From: M3007 sp041160955
GTDB taxonomy: Bacteria > Bacteroidota > Bacteroidia > Chitinophagales > Saprospiraceae
Direction of reading: 5' to 3'
DNA length: 23,749 nucleotides
Assembly: GCA_041160955.1 (NCBI GenBank)
Contig: JBEAVK010000007.1
Location: 1-23,749, forward strand
Position 1 is the stretch's first letter. Each line of letters opens with the position of its first letter. The position numbers and the translations under genes are program-made. Shown here piece after piece: positions 15,386 to 23,599 of the stretch. The notes under the pieces are model-generated. The model did no database searches. It was given only the letters and a program-made list of their open reading frames with translations, and had not been told where the DNA came from.

Positions 15386-16753
15386 ATGTTAATTAGATTC
15401 GCTATAAAAAATTTATTTTCCTTTAAGGAAGAAACAGAATTCAATTTGCTTCCGAGTAAAGCGACAAGGTTATCTCAGCACAAATACACAAAAAGTGGTA
15501 TTGATATTTTAAAATTATCAGCAATATATGGAGCAAATGGCTCAGGAAAATCCAATTTGATTCGTTCAATATCATTGTTGAAAATGATGATTTTAAGAGG
15601 AAGCATTCCTAATGCACTAACAAGCCAAAAATTCAAGCTGTCTGAATCATCACAGACAGAACCAGTTGAATTAGCAATTGAATTTTTTGCAAACAATGCG
15701 ATTTATTACTATTCAGTTGCTATTAATGGCGGACTAGTGGTTGATGAATATTTTAGCTCAAATAACGAGAAGCAAGAGGATGAGATGATCTTTCATAGAA
15801 AGTATGAAAATGGGACAACAACAATTTCTTTTTTTGAAGAATTTGAAGGTGTGAAGGACAATTTGACTTTAAAGAAAATAATAGAAATTGATTTGCTCAA
15901 ACCCAATCAACCGCTTTTTAGCCTATTGAATACTATAAGCAATAATGCATTTATTGACATTAAAGTAGCCTATAATTGGTTTGAACACGGTCTAATTGTT
16001 ATCTATCCCGAAACAAAAGCAACAGGCTTAGTATTAGAAATTGAATCCAAAGAAGGTTTTAAAGAGTTTGCAAATGACCTTATGTGTTCTTTCAATACGG
16101 GAATTACAAACTTAAAAATAGATGTTAAAAACGTAGAGGAGTTTTTGGGTGAAGATAATCAGAACGAAGTAGATGAAATAAAGGCAGATCTAAAAAATAA
16201 CCCTGAAAAGAAAATTCGACTGGTGACAAAATCAACAACTTCAGAAGAAGTTGTTATTGTCAATGATGGCGGAAAGATTTTGGCAAAACGACTTTTATTT
16301 GAACATAAAGGTGATAAGAATCAAGACGTGGAATTTCGGTTTGACGAAGAATCTGATGGAACAAGAAGGCTGTTAGAATACTTACCTGCATTCAACAGCG
16401 TAATACGAAATTCGCCTACATTTATAATTGACGAAATTGAAAGAAGTATTCACCCTTTAATTATCAAAGAAATCGTTAGTAAGTTCAGTAAAGACGAATC
16501 AACAAAAGGGCAATTGATTTTTTCAACCCACGAATCAAATCTATTAGATCAAGAAATATTTAGAACAGACGAAATTTGGTTTACTGAAAAAAACCTTTTG
16601 GGCGCTACGAAACTTTATTCATTAAGTGATTTCAAAGAACACAATACTATTGACATAAGAAAAGGTTACTTGAATGGTAGATATGGAGCAATTCCTTTTT
16701 TAGGAAATTTAAAAGATTTAAACTGGCATAAATTTCAAGATGAAAAGGAATAA
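15386..16753 (+). CDS. AAA/ABC-type ATPase of an RloA/AbiLi-like defence pair
   Basis: The product has 455 residues from the ATG at 15386; a TTG seven codons upstream lies inside the -7 element and is rejected. This SMC/RecF-like ATPase (AAA_15/AAA_21 type) has Walker A GANGSGKS (residues 49-56), a signature-like ESDGTRR (322-328), Walker B TFIIDEIE (345-352, Asp349-Glu350) and an H-loop His382 in FSTHES. The insert between Walker A and the signature is a mixed alpha/beta arm. Its stop overlaps the start of an RloB-like gene by 14 bases, an arrangement known from RloA-RloB loci near type I restriction genes and from the AbiL abortive-infection system. The likely role is sensing phage and controlling the partner effector. 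The gene is more AT-rich than pbpC and the sigma gene. The family call is strong; the defence role is inferred from relatives. Confidence 0.85.
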   Translation: MLIRFAIKNLFSFKEETEFNLLPSKATRLSQHKYTKSGIDILKLSAIYGANGSGKSNLIRSISLLKMMILRGSIPNALTSQKFKLSESSQTEPVELAIEFFANNAIYYYSVAINGGLVVDEYFSSNNEKQEDEMIFHRKYENGTTTISFFEEFEGVKDNLTLKKIIEIDLLKPNQPLFSLLNTISNNAFIDIKVAYNWFEHGLIVIYPETKATGLVLEIESKEGFKEFANDLMCSFNTGITNLKIDVKNVEEFLGEDNQNEVDEIKADLKNNPEKKIRLVTKSTTSEEVVIVNDGGKILAKRLLFEHKGDKNQDVEFRFDEESDGTRRLLEYLPAFNSVIRNSPTFIIDEIERSIHPLIIKEIVSKFSKDESTKGQLIFSTHESNLLDQEIFRTDEIWFTEKNLLGATKLYSLSDFKEHNTIDIRKGYLNGRYGAIPFLGNLKDLNWHKFQDEKE

Positions 16754-17378
16754 AATATACGAAAGACGAGAGTCCACAAAAGACTCTAAACTTTACTTTA
16801 TCTTTTGCGAAGGAGATAAAAGAGAAACTACGTATTTCTATTTTTTTAATCGAATTGCCTCACAAATTATCATACAAATTGTGCCTATTGAGGACGGTAG
16901 AAACTCACCAATGGGCTTATACAATAATGCTTGTCAAAGCTTATTAAAAAGCGAGAAAAATCCTAATCCTTCTTATACCATAAATGACGAAGACGAAGTT
17001 TGGTTTATTATTGATACAGATAAATGGGGAGATCAAATCAACACATTAAGAGAAAGCGTAGCACAACACCAAAATTGGTTTGTCGGACAAAGTAATCCGT
17101 CTTTTGAAGTTTGGTTGTATTATCATTTTAGAAATCAAAAGCCACAAAATTCAATAGACAACTGGAAGGAGTATTTAAACACAATTGTGAATGGAGGTTT
17201 TGACAACAGAAAACACCCAATTCACATTGAAACAGCAATAACAAACGCAGAAAATAATTATTCAGCGACAGACAATATTCCAGACAATGTTACAACAGAA
17301 TTATTCATTCTTGGACAAAGAATACTTACCCTTGTCAAACCAGATATTGACTTGCTTTTGAACCAGATTAATGAATAA
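16740..17378 (+). CDS. RloB-like protein (AbiLii type, Toprim-like)
   Basis: A 212-residue protein of the RloB family (PF13707). Landmarks are a basic start (KRNKIYERRESTKDSK), then a Toprim-like strand and loop 'LYFIFCEGDKRETTYFYFF' with Glu24, then 'DEVWFIIDTDKWG' with Asp92 and Asp94. The family hallmark 'SNPSFEVWLYYHF' is at 118-130. The acidic Glu…Asp-x-Asp set is the expected metal-binding site of Toprim/OLD-type nucleases. The ATG lies inside the 3' end of the ATPase gene (14-base overlap), so the two are translationally coupled and probably form one complex. No terminator with a strong stem follows; the convergent pbpC gene ends 101 bases away. Effector nuclease activity is the likely role but is not proved for this family. 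Confidence 0.85.
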   Translation: MKRNKIYERRESTKDSKLYFIFCEGDKRETTYFYFFNRIASQIIIQIVPIEDGRNSPMGLYNNACQSLLKSEKNPNPSYTINDEDEVWFIIDTDKWGDQINTLRESVAQHQNWFVGQSNPSFEVWLYYHFRNQKPQNSIDNWKEYLNTIVNGGFDNRKHPIHIETAITNAENNYSATDNIPDNVTTELFILGQRILTLVKPDIDLLLNQINE

Positions 17379-17479
17379 AAGTCTGCACCCAATAAGGTGT
17401 TATCTAAAATGGGGTAAAACTGCTTCGATTGAATATTTGTGCAAGGTTAACATTATAAAGACCATCTTCCGAAAAAAAA

Positions 17480-19939
17480 TTACCTCCCTTCCCCCCTGCC
17501 CCCCACCTCAAACCGCCTAACATACCGCTGCCCCGACTTGTCCACCAGCGTAATCGTATGCGACCCTATCGATGGTTGAAGCGATAATTGGTGAAATGTC
17601 TTGGTTGTACCTACAAATTGATCGTCCAAATGCCAATATATTTCTGAATCAGCCACCCGATGCGCTGCATGGAATACCACACTGCCCAATTTACCATCCA
17701 AATCTATCGGAATAAATATCTGCGCACCTTCCCTAGGGTAAATCAATTGCATCGGCGTTTTTTCAGCACCCGCCAATGCGCCAGTACAATCACTCCTAAA
17801 AGGCGGCAGCGGCAGGTACTCCGGATGCCTTGATTTATAATAATATTCCTCTTGAGGATCCAACACAAACCAGCCCACATGTTGCATCAATTGTGGTGAT
17901 TCGCAGTCGCTATTGACCTGAAACTGCCCACTTTGATCCAAATGCACCAATTGATGGTAACTGCAAGTGGGTGCATTCAAGCAAGATTTGGGTACCCATA
18001 AAGTATCACTGGTGCAATAATCATTGGCGCGATAGCCACTTTGACGGCATACTGTTACCGGAGCCATATCGTCGTAAGGCGGATCAAACCAATCGTCGCC
18101 GCCCGGTAATTGATTAAAAATTTCAAATAATACGGGCGCTGCCACCTCCACCCCGATCAAACCGGGTCGCCCTTCGCCATCGGCATTGCCTACCCAAACC
18201 CCTACGGCATAACGCGCATTGGTACCTACAGCCCACGCATCGCGGAAACCAAAACTGGTACCCGTTTTCCAGGCAATCCGGCGGCTCGAACGGAACATCT
18301 CCCAGTCTCCCGAACTATTAGGGCGTTCTACCTCCAACATCGCTTGAAAAGTGTGCCAAATGGCACCCGCCGAAAGTCCAGTACCTTGCGTGGTTAAGTT
18401 TTCACGAAGGGTGTTTTTTTCTACTGTTAATGAATAAGGCCGAAAATCGCGCTCGCTTACACGCCCGTTGCGACGGTAAAAAGCACCCAAACGGCGCGCC
18501 ATACCCGCATATACATTCGTGATTTCGGCCAAATTACCTTCCGCGCCACCCAAAATCAGCGAAAGTCCGTAATGCGATGGCGGTTTATTGACCGTAGATA
18601 ACCCCAATTGTCGGAGTTCGTAATGAAATTTTTCCAAACCATGCGCTCGGAGCAAGTGTACAAAAGGCACATTGAGCGAGCGGATAAGCGCATTTTGGGC
18701 ATGAACAGCACCATCGTATGTTTCCTTATAGTTTTCGGGTTTGTATCCTCCAAATTGCGTTGGAATATCGTGCAGCAGCGACTGAGGAAGTATATCGCCA
18801 CTTTGCAGGCTGCAAGCATATAAATAAGGCTTCAAAATACTGCCAGTACTTCTGTTGGCCATCAATATATCAACATCTTCGCCGTGTTCGGCACCAGCCC
18901 CCTGCACATTTCCGATATAAGCGAGTACTTCTCCAGTAGGTACATCGATCACAATAGCCGATAGGTTGTGCACATCGTTTCCTTTATAAATGGCTTGTCT
19001 TTGTGCTAAAATTTCGGAAATACGTACTTGAAATTCTTTTTTTAGCGACGTGTGGTGAATAGCAAAATCCTTCTTTTCTGATATTGCTTTTTGTTGTAAA
19101 CGATCCAGCAAATGCGGCGCAAATTGAGGCAAGGCCAGCGGCTTGTCCGGCAAGGGTTCGCTCAACGATAATTGCAATTCAAAATCATCTAAATATCCTT
19201 CAGTGGCTAAGCGTTCGAGTAATCTATTGCGTTTTTTCAATAAAAGTTCACGGCTTTTACCGGGATGTACTAAACCAGGACTATTGGGCAAAATAGCCAA
19301 CATAGCCGCCTCCGCCCAAGTGAGCGAAGCCGTTTTTTTACCAAAATACCGCCATGAGGCAGCATCTAACCCTACAACATTGCCACCAAATGGCGCATGA
19401 GCAGCATATAATTCAAGGATCGTTTTTTTAGAATAAGTCAATTCCAACCGCGTCGCCATAAAAATTTCGATGATCTTTTGCACCACGGTACGCGGCGGAT
19501 TGCCCCGTGCTAATCGGATCAACTGCATGGTAAGCGTACTACCGCCACTGATGGTTTTACCCGAATTTATATTTTGGCGTAGTGCCCGAAAAAAACTAGC
19601 AGGATTGAAACCGGGATGGTAATAAAACATTCTGTCTTCAAATACCAGCAAACTTTGGATGTATTTTTCGGGTAATGAATCATTTACCGGAAACCGCCAT
19701 TGGCCATCGGGGGCAATACGTGCGCCCAATAATATACCTTCGCGGTCTTCCAAAACGGCACTAAACGGCGATTTGAACAGTGGCCGAGGCAAACAAAATA
19801 ACCAAACTAAACATAGTCCCCCCAGCCCCAAACTGATATACGGATGCCGGCCGACCCACCTCTTCGACCATTTAGATGCCCCAATAAGGCGTTTTTGAAG
19901 GTTTTTTAACCTTGAAATTATAATTCTTTTCAATTGCAT
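17480..19939 (-). CDS. pbpC: Penicillin-binding protein 1C (bifunctional peptidoglycan synthase)
   Basis: An 819-residue inner-membrane protein with one transmembrane segment (about 34-51). The GT51 glycosyltransferase domain has catalytic Glu101 in VFEDRMFYYHPG, the GGSTLTMQL motif (132-140) and Glu176 in LELYAAHAPFGGN. The transpeptidase domain follows with Ser367-x-x-Lys370 (GSILKPYLYA), Ser421-Leu-Asn423 and Lys558-Thr-Gly-Thr. The C-terminal Cys-rich segment (about 625-720) and beta domain (about 728-811) match the PBP1C-specific BiPBP_C module. It polymerises lipid II into glycan strands and may cross-link them. In many Bacteroidota pbpC follows an alpha-2-macroglobulin gene; none is present here. 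It is divergent from the sigma-factor gene. All motifs are intact. Confidence 0.95.
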   Translation of the reverse strand: MQLKRIIISRLKNLQKRLIGASKWSKRWVGRHPYISLGLGGLCLVWLFCLPRPLFKSPFSAVLEDREGILLGARIAPDGQWRFPVNDSLPEKYIQSLLVFEDRMFYYHPGFNPASFFRALRQNINSGKTISGGSTLTMQLIRLARGNPPRTVVQKIIEIFMATRLELTYSKKTILELYAAHAPFGGNVVGLDAASWRYFGKKTASLTWAEAAMLAILPNSPGLVHPGKSRELLLKKRNRLLERLATEGYLDDFELQLSLSEPLPDKPLALPQFAPHLLDRLQQKAISEKKDFAIHHTSLKKEFQVRISEILAQRQAIYKGNDVHNLSAIVIDVPTGEVLAYIGNVQGAGAEHGEDVDILMANRSTGSILKPYLYACSLQSGDILPQSLLHDIPTQFGGYKPENYKETYDGAVHAQNALIRSLNVPFVHLLRAHGLEKFHYELRQLGLSTVNKPPSHYGLSLILGGAEGNLAEITNVYAGMARRLGAFYRRNGRVSERDFRPYSLTVEKNTLRENLTTQGTGLSAGAIWHTFQAMLEVERPNSSGDWEMFRSSRRIAWKTGTSFGFRDAWAVGTNARYAVGVWVGNADGEGRPGLIGVEVAAPVLFEIFNQLPGGDDWFDPPYDDMAPVTVCRQSGYRANDYCTSDTLWVPKSCLNAPTCSYHQLVHLDQSGQFQVNSDCESPQLMQHVGWFVLDPQEEYYYKSRHPEYLPLPPFRSDCTGALAGAEKTPMQLIYPREGAQIFIPIDLDGKLGSVVFHAAHRVADSEIYWHLDDQFVGTTKTFHQLSLQPSIGSHTITLVDKSGQRYVRRFEVGGRGEGR

Positions 19940-20258
19940 GTATTAATTGGATTTTTTGAATCAATTTTGCGTTGCTAAAAATGTACCTTTAAAAGTAGTC
20001 CAACTCTTTTTAAGTTTTTTTGAAACTATTTGAGACAATTTAGCATTATATTATGGTCAAAGCAGTTAACCTAGTACTTTTGTGTAAATCGTTCGTAAAA
20101 TTTGTGCAAAAATACCATCAAACTGGCATGATTTTACGTCTTTATTATTAATGGTACGTTTATATCGAGTATTAGTAAGGTACAACTGATTATTCGTTCA
20201 TACTATTATAAAAGTCAAAAGAATTTATAACCCCAAATTACACCTAAAAATTTTTGCT
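19940..20258. other. Divergent control region between pbpC and the sigma gene
   Basis: 319 bases without a gene. On the plus strand it holds the candidate sigma-gene promoter at 20051-20082. No TAnnTTTG match was seen on the minus strand for pbpC. The region is AT-rich, with no strong hairpin. Confidence 0.55.
20051..20082 (+). promoter_or_regulatory. Candidate promoter of the primary sigma gene
   Basis: TACTTTTG (20075-20082) is an exact TAnnTTTG match. A TTATGG at 20051-20056, 21 bases upstream from its third base, could be the -33 element. The leader would be about 170 bases, long enough for post-transcriptional control. Confidence 0.45.
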
Positions 20259-21125
20259 ATGCGTCAGTTAAAAATTGCTCATAAAATTACGGCGAGAGAG
20301 AGTCTTGCACTCGACAAATACCTTGCCGAGATCAGTAAGTTGCCCCTTATCAGCTCTGAGGAAGAAGTTGATTTGGCACGTCGTATCCGCGAAGGTGATG
20401 AAAAAGCCCTAGAGAAATTGACACAAGCCAATCTTCGTTTCGTGGTTTCTGTGGCCAAGCAATACCAAAACCAAGGTCTTTCCTTGTCCGATTTGATCAA
20501 TGAAGGTAATGTTGGCCTTATCAAAGCCGCTCGACGCTTTGACGAAACCAAGGGTTTTAAATTTATTTCCTATGCAGTTTGGTGGATTCGTCAATGTGTA
20601 TTGCAGGCCATTGTAGAAAATAGCCGTATTGTTCGTATTCCAACGAGCAAAGCCAGTTCTTACAACAAGGTAAATGATAAAGTGATCGAACTCATGCAAG
20701 AGTATGAGCGCGAACCTACCGACGATGAGTTGGCCGAAGCACTTGATTTGACTCCACGTGAAGTAGAGAATATGATCCGAAGCAATATTCGTCACGTATC
20801 ATTGGATGCGCCTATTGGTAATTCCGACGATAACGACGCAACGATGCTCGATCTAATGGTGCCAGAAAGTTCTAACCAGCCAGATATTCAACTCATGTCG
20901 CAGTCGCTCCGCGATGAAGTGGCCGAAGGGCTTTCGCACCTTGGTCCACGCGAGCGCGATGTGATTTCGGCGTACTTTGGTCTGAATGGCCAAACCGTGA
21001 TGTCGCTTGATGAAATAGGGGAGTACTTTGGTCTTTCCCGCGAGCGCGTACGACAGGTGCGCGACCGTGCGTTGAGTCGGTTGAGGAGTAGAGCAGCAGA
21101 GGGATTGAAGGCTTATTTGGGATAA
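20259..21125 (+). CDS. rpoD: Primary (housekeeping) sigma-70 factor
   Basis: A 288-residue sigma factor of the short Bacteroidota type (also called sigA). It lacks region 1.1 and the long spacer of the E. coli protein. Region 1.2 is about residues 13-48 (LDKYLAEISKLPLISSEEEVDLARRIREGD). Region 2 is about 53-122, with the core-binding DLINEGNVGLIKAARRFD and the -10-recognition helix GFKFISYAVWWIRQ. Region 3 is about 130-195. Region 4 is about 215-275, with the -35 HTH 'SLDEIGEYFGLSRERVRQVRDRALSRLR'. It directs RNA polymerase to the TAnnTTTG promoters of these bacteria. An intrinsic terminator follows 27 bases past the stop. Confidence 0.96.
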   Translation: MRQLKIAHKITARESLALDKYLAEISKLPLISSEEEVDLARRIREGDEKALEKLTQANLRFVVSVAKQYQNQGLSLSDLINEGNVGLIKAARRFDETKGFKFISYAVWWIRQCVLQAIVENSRIVRIPTSKASSYNKVNDKVIELMQEYEREPTDDELAEALDLTPREVENMIRSNIRHVSLDAPIGNSDDNDATMLDLMVPESSNQPDIQLMSQSLRDEVAEGLSHLGPRERDVISAYFGLNGQTVMSLDEIGEYFGLSRERVRQVRDRALSRLRSRAAEGLKAYLG

Positions 21126-21152
21126 ATAATAGCGTTTTGCTTGTAAAATATG

Positions 21153-21197
21153 AAGGTTGATATTTATGCTGAGAGGTATGGGTATCAACCTTTTTTT
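21153..21197 (+). terminator. Terminator of the sigma gene
   Basis: The arms 21153-21162 and 21183-21192 (AAGGTTGATA / TATCAACCTT) are a perfect 10-bp stem with a 20-base loop, ending in seven Ts (21191-21197). Confidence 0.75.
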
Positions 21198-21330
21198 AGT
21201 TTGAATTGGGATGAAGAATGGGGTACGAATAGACTGTATTACATAGATTGCCTTGTTTAAAAAGGCGATTAATTAACCACTTTTAATAACTTTATAGCAA
21301 AGTCATATCTTTTATACGAGATGTTTACGT

Positions 21331-21338
21331 TATCTTTG
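21331..21338 (+). promoter_or_regulatory. Candidate -7 element (TATCTTTG) of the Septu-like operon
   Basis: An exact match to TAnnTTTG, 124 bases before the ATG at 21463, with a TTTT about 17 bases upstream as a weak -33. The leader would be about 115 bases and AT-rich. Confidence 0.45.
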
Positions 21339-21462
21339 CAAGGCTTATGCTAATGTTTCTTATTAGACTTCGTAGATAAGGTGTTAAATTCTAACATTGA
21401 ATAGAATGATATTTATACACTTGAACGAGCCAATAAGACATATTATATTAAATTTTTAAATA

Positions 21463-22755
21463 ATGAGAATTGAGACTTTATCTTTAAAAAACTTCCGCAA
21501 TGTTGTAGATCAAACTTACGTATTGAACCCACGTTTTACGGTATTTATTGGTATTAATGGGCGTGGAAAATCTACTTGGCTACATGCTTTGCGCGTTGTA
21601 TGTGGCTGTTATCTGCTGAATACTCCCAATACAAAGAAGCGACATATTATTCCCGATGAGATAAGAAAATCTAACGAAACAACCTTTTTTGTATCTAATT
21701 ATCCTGTAATAGTGGAGGCCACTGGCTATTTTCCAGAATATGGCGAAACACCAATTACTTGGCGTAGGCGTGTCATAGAAGGTAAAACTGGCACATCATC
21801 CACTAAAGAAGACGTGGGTACTGTTAAGGATTTGGGCATGAATAAATACCAAACAATGAAAGATGGGAATGACGATCTTTCATTGCCTGTTATTGCCTTT
21901 TTTGGAACCTCGCGTGTACACGGCGCTGGAAGAAACCGCTCCACCCGATTAGGCCGCCAAATTTTTAAAGAAGGCTATCACAGTTGGTTTGAGATGCGCG
22001 CCTCCATTTTTGGATATGAGTCATGGCTGGCCTCTTATTCCATATTGGTGAAGCAAGGCAAGGAATATGAAGAAACAGAGCAGGCCTTTTGGACTGCTAT
22101 ACGTACAGCCAATCCTTATATACAAACCATAAAATTTGAGCACAATGAGATTTGGCTTCAAGTAGTTTTAGATGATTACACCTCCGAATATCTCCCACTT
22201 CATTTGCACAGCGATGGTATCATTTCATTTACCGAAATGACAGCCGAAATCGCCTATCGCTGCATTGTACTGAACGGTAACAAGCGCGAATGTGCAGTTA
22301 CGGATACTTTGGGTGTCGTTATGATTGACGAACTAGACCTTCACCTTCACCCCAATTGGCAACGACATGTAGTATCCGATCTTAAAAATGCTTTCCCAAA
22401 TATCCAATTCGTGGCTACAACACACTCGCCATTTATTGTGCAGAGCTTGGAGGCTGATGAATTGATCAATCTTGACTCGCATATCAGTATGGAGGAGGCT
22501 GGCTTAAATCCTGTTAATTTAACGCTCAACCAAGTGACTACGGAAATTATGCAAGTCGAAAAATTGAACAGTGACAATTTTGAAGTTCGTTTTAATGATG
22601 CAAAAGAGGTATTTCAAACTATGCAATCCAACGGCCAAGGCTTGAATATAGACCATTATAGTTCGCTAAAAAATTTAATTGATGGCTTAGTCACGACTGA
22701 TACAGAAGATCCTGTTTATAAAGCATTTATTACTGTAAAAAAACAAACTACGTGA
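21463..22755 (+). CDS. PtuA-like ATPase of a Septu-like defence module
   Basis: A 430-residue RecF/SMC-type ATPase (AAA_21-like). The N-terminus MRIETLSLKNFRNV is the usual strand and turn. Walker A is GINGRGKST (30-38). An insert follows, including FFGTSRVHGAGRN (146-158). A signature-like HSDGIISFTEM is at 249-259. Walker B is GVVMIDELDLHLHP (284-297, Asp289-Glu290). The H-loop is His321 in ATTHSPF. The immediate downstream gene is an HNH nuclease in GTGA overlap, the layout of Septu (PtuA-PtuB), where PtuA assembles with PtuB and controls its DNA cutting. The module is unrelated in partner type to the RloAB-like pair 4 kb upstream. The ATPase call is very strong. Septu is the best family guess but needs a profile search to separate it from other ATPase-HNH pairs. 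Confidence 0.85.
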   Translation: MRIETLSLKNFRNVVDQTYVLNPRFTVFIGINGRGKSTWLHALRVVCGCYLLNTPNTKKRHIIPDEIRKSNETTFFVSNYPVIVEATGYFPEYGETPITWRRRVIEGKTGTSSTKEDVGTVKDLGMNKYQTMKDGNDDLSLPVIAFFGTSRVHGAGRNRSTRLGRQIFKEGYHSWFEMRASIFGYESWLASYSILVKQGKEYEETEQAFWTAIRTANPYIQTIKFEHNEIWLQVVLDDYTSEYLPLHLHSDGIISFTEMTAEIAYRCIVLNGNKRECAVTDTLGVVMIDELDLHLHPNWQRHVVSDLKNAFPNIQFVATTHSPFIVQSLEADELINLDSHISMEEAGLNPVNLTLNQVTTEIMQVEKLNSDNFEVRFNDAKEVFQTMQSNGQGLNIDHYSSLKNLIDGLVTTDTEDPVYKAFITVKKQTT

Positions 22756-23471
22756 GACCATTTGTTAAAGGTAATTGGCCAATTATGAACGGCGTAAAAG
22801 TCGGGTTTGTCAAACATGGCGATGCAAAACCCTATTTGGAGGAAAATACTGGACATTATTGCCATTTTTGTGAAATGCCACTTCAAAATGTACCCGCTGT
22901 TGAACACATCAAACATCAAATTAATCATCCCAATCTCGTTTGCCATTGGGATAACTTGCTGTTAATATGCACTTATTGCAATAGTCGCAAAACAAAAAGC
23001 AAAATCAAGACTTATAACTATTACTGGCCGCATCAGCACAATACCTTCTATGTTTTTGATTATGAAATTTTAAATATTATGTCAAGAGGCATTCCTGCCA
23101 TTAGTACTAGGCTAACCGATCCCGTTTTAAAGATAAAGGCAGAACGAACGATTAACCTTTATGGATTACACCAAACAACCAACAGTTCTGGTGGTATAGA
23201 TAGGCGTTTAAGTTTCAGGTTAATTGCCATTAGTCAAGCCTTGGAATGTAAGAAAGAGTATGATGCGAACCCTAGACAGATTACAGAACAAGCTATTTTA
23301 CGCACTGCTAGGGCTGCTGGGTTTTGGTCTGTTTGGTTTACTATTTTTCAAAATGACTCTGCTGTTTTAACAGAACTACTCCAATTTCAAGGCACTCATG
23401 TAGCATCATTTGATACTGCAACTTATAATCCAATCCCACGCAACCCAACTAATATTGACGACCCAATATAA
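22752..23471 (+). CDS. PtuB-like HNH endonuclease
   Basis: A 239-residue protein starting at GTG 22752, which overlaps the ATPase stop TGA (22753-22755). This GTGA coupling decides the start; an ATG at 22785 is a less likely alternative. The HNH domain covers residues about 35-82: a first Cys pair CHFC (37-40), the catalytic strand VEHIKHQ (Glu51-His52), the central HWDNLLLIC with Asn68, then CTYCNSRK (Cys73, Cys76, Asn77). The four Cys should bind a structural zinc and the His/Asn set the catalytic metal. The rest (about 100-239) is helical, with 'ILRTARAAGFWSVWFTIFQND', and may contact the ATPase. In Septu the HNH subunit is the effector that cleaves DNA. A strong hairpin follows. Confidence 0.87.
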   Translation: MRPFVKGNWPIMNGVKVGFVKHGDAKPYLEENTGHYCHFCEMPLQNVPAVEHIKHQINHPNLVCHWDNLLLICTYCNSRKTKSKIKTYNYYWPHQHNTFYVFDYEILNIMSRGIPAISTRLTDPVLKIKAERTINLYGLHQTTNSSGGIDRRLSFRLIAISQALECKKEYDANPRQITEQAILRTARAAGFWSVWFTIFQNDSAVLTELLQFQGTHVASFDTATYNPIPRNPTNIDDPI

Positions 23472-23478
23472 GAAATAC

Positions 23479-23516
23479 ATAATTTTGAATCAAGGAAGTG
23501 CCTGATTCAAAATTAT
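23479..23516 (+). terminator. 14-bp stem-loop at the end of the Septu-like operon
   Basis: The arms 23479-23492 and 23503-23516 (ATAATTTTGAATCA / TGATTCAAAATTAT) are perfectly complementary with a 10-base loop, 8 bases past the HNH stop. The 3' arm is U-poor at its end, so termination would depend on the stem itself. Confidence 0.6.
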
Positions 23517-23537
23517 CATCACCCAACCCAACCAACA

Positions 23538-23580
23538 ATATACTTAGTAGCCAACCCCAACAATCAACTACTAAGTATAT
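23538..23580 (-). terminator. 13-bp stem-loop after the cytochrome c gene
   Basis: The arms 23538-23550 and 23568-23580 (ATATACTTAGTAG / CTACTAAGTATAT) are perfectly complementary with a 17-base loop. It starts 20 bases past the stop of the minus-strand gene. Together with the neighbouring stem-loop it separates two convergent genes. Confidence 0.6.
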
Positions 23581-23599
23581 CGTCATCACACTACCATTC

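Larger units (their letters stand above)
21126..21462. other. Gap between the sigma gene and the Septu-like operon
   Basis: 337 bases without a gene. It contains the sigma-gene terminator (21153-21197), a small hairpin at 21247-21269 (ATTGCCTT / AAGGCGAT, one G-T pair), the candidate promoter of the next operon (21331-21338) and an AT-rich leader. Confidence 0.6.

Noticed and set aside
15037..17444. Short direct repeat TTTGTGCAA on both sides of the RloAB-like operon, as possible insertion-site duplication
   Set aside because: The same 9-mer also occurs at 20101, and such short AT-rich words are expected by chance.
20409..20795. 128-codon minus-strand frame opposite the sigma gene
   Set aside because: It is antisense to highly conserved sigma regions 2 and 3, with no independent support.
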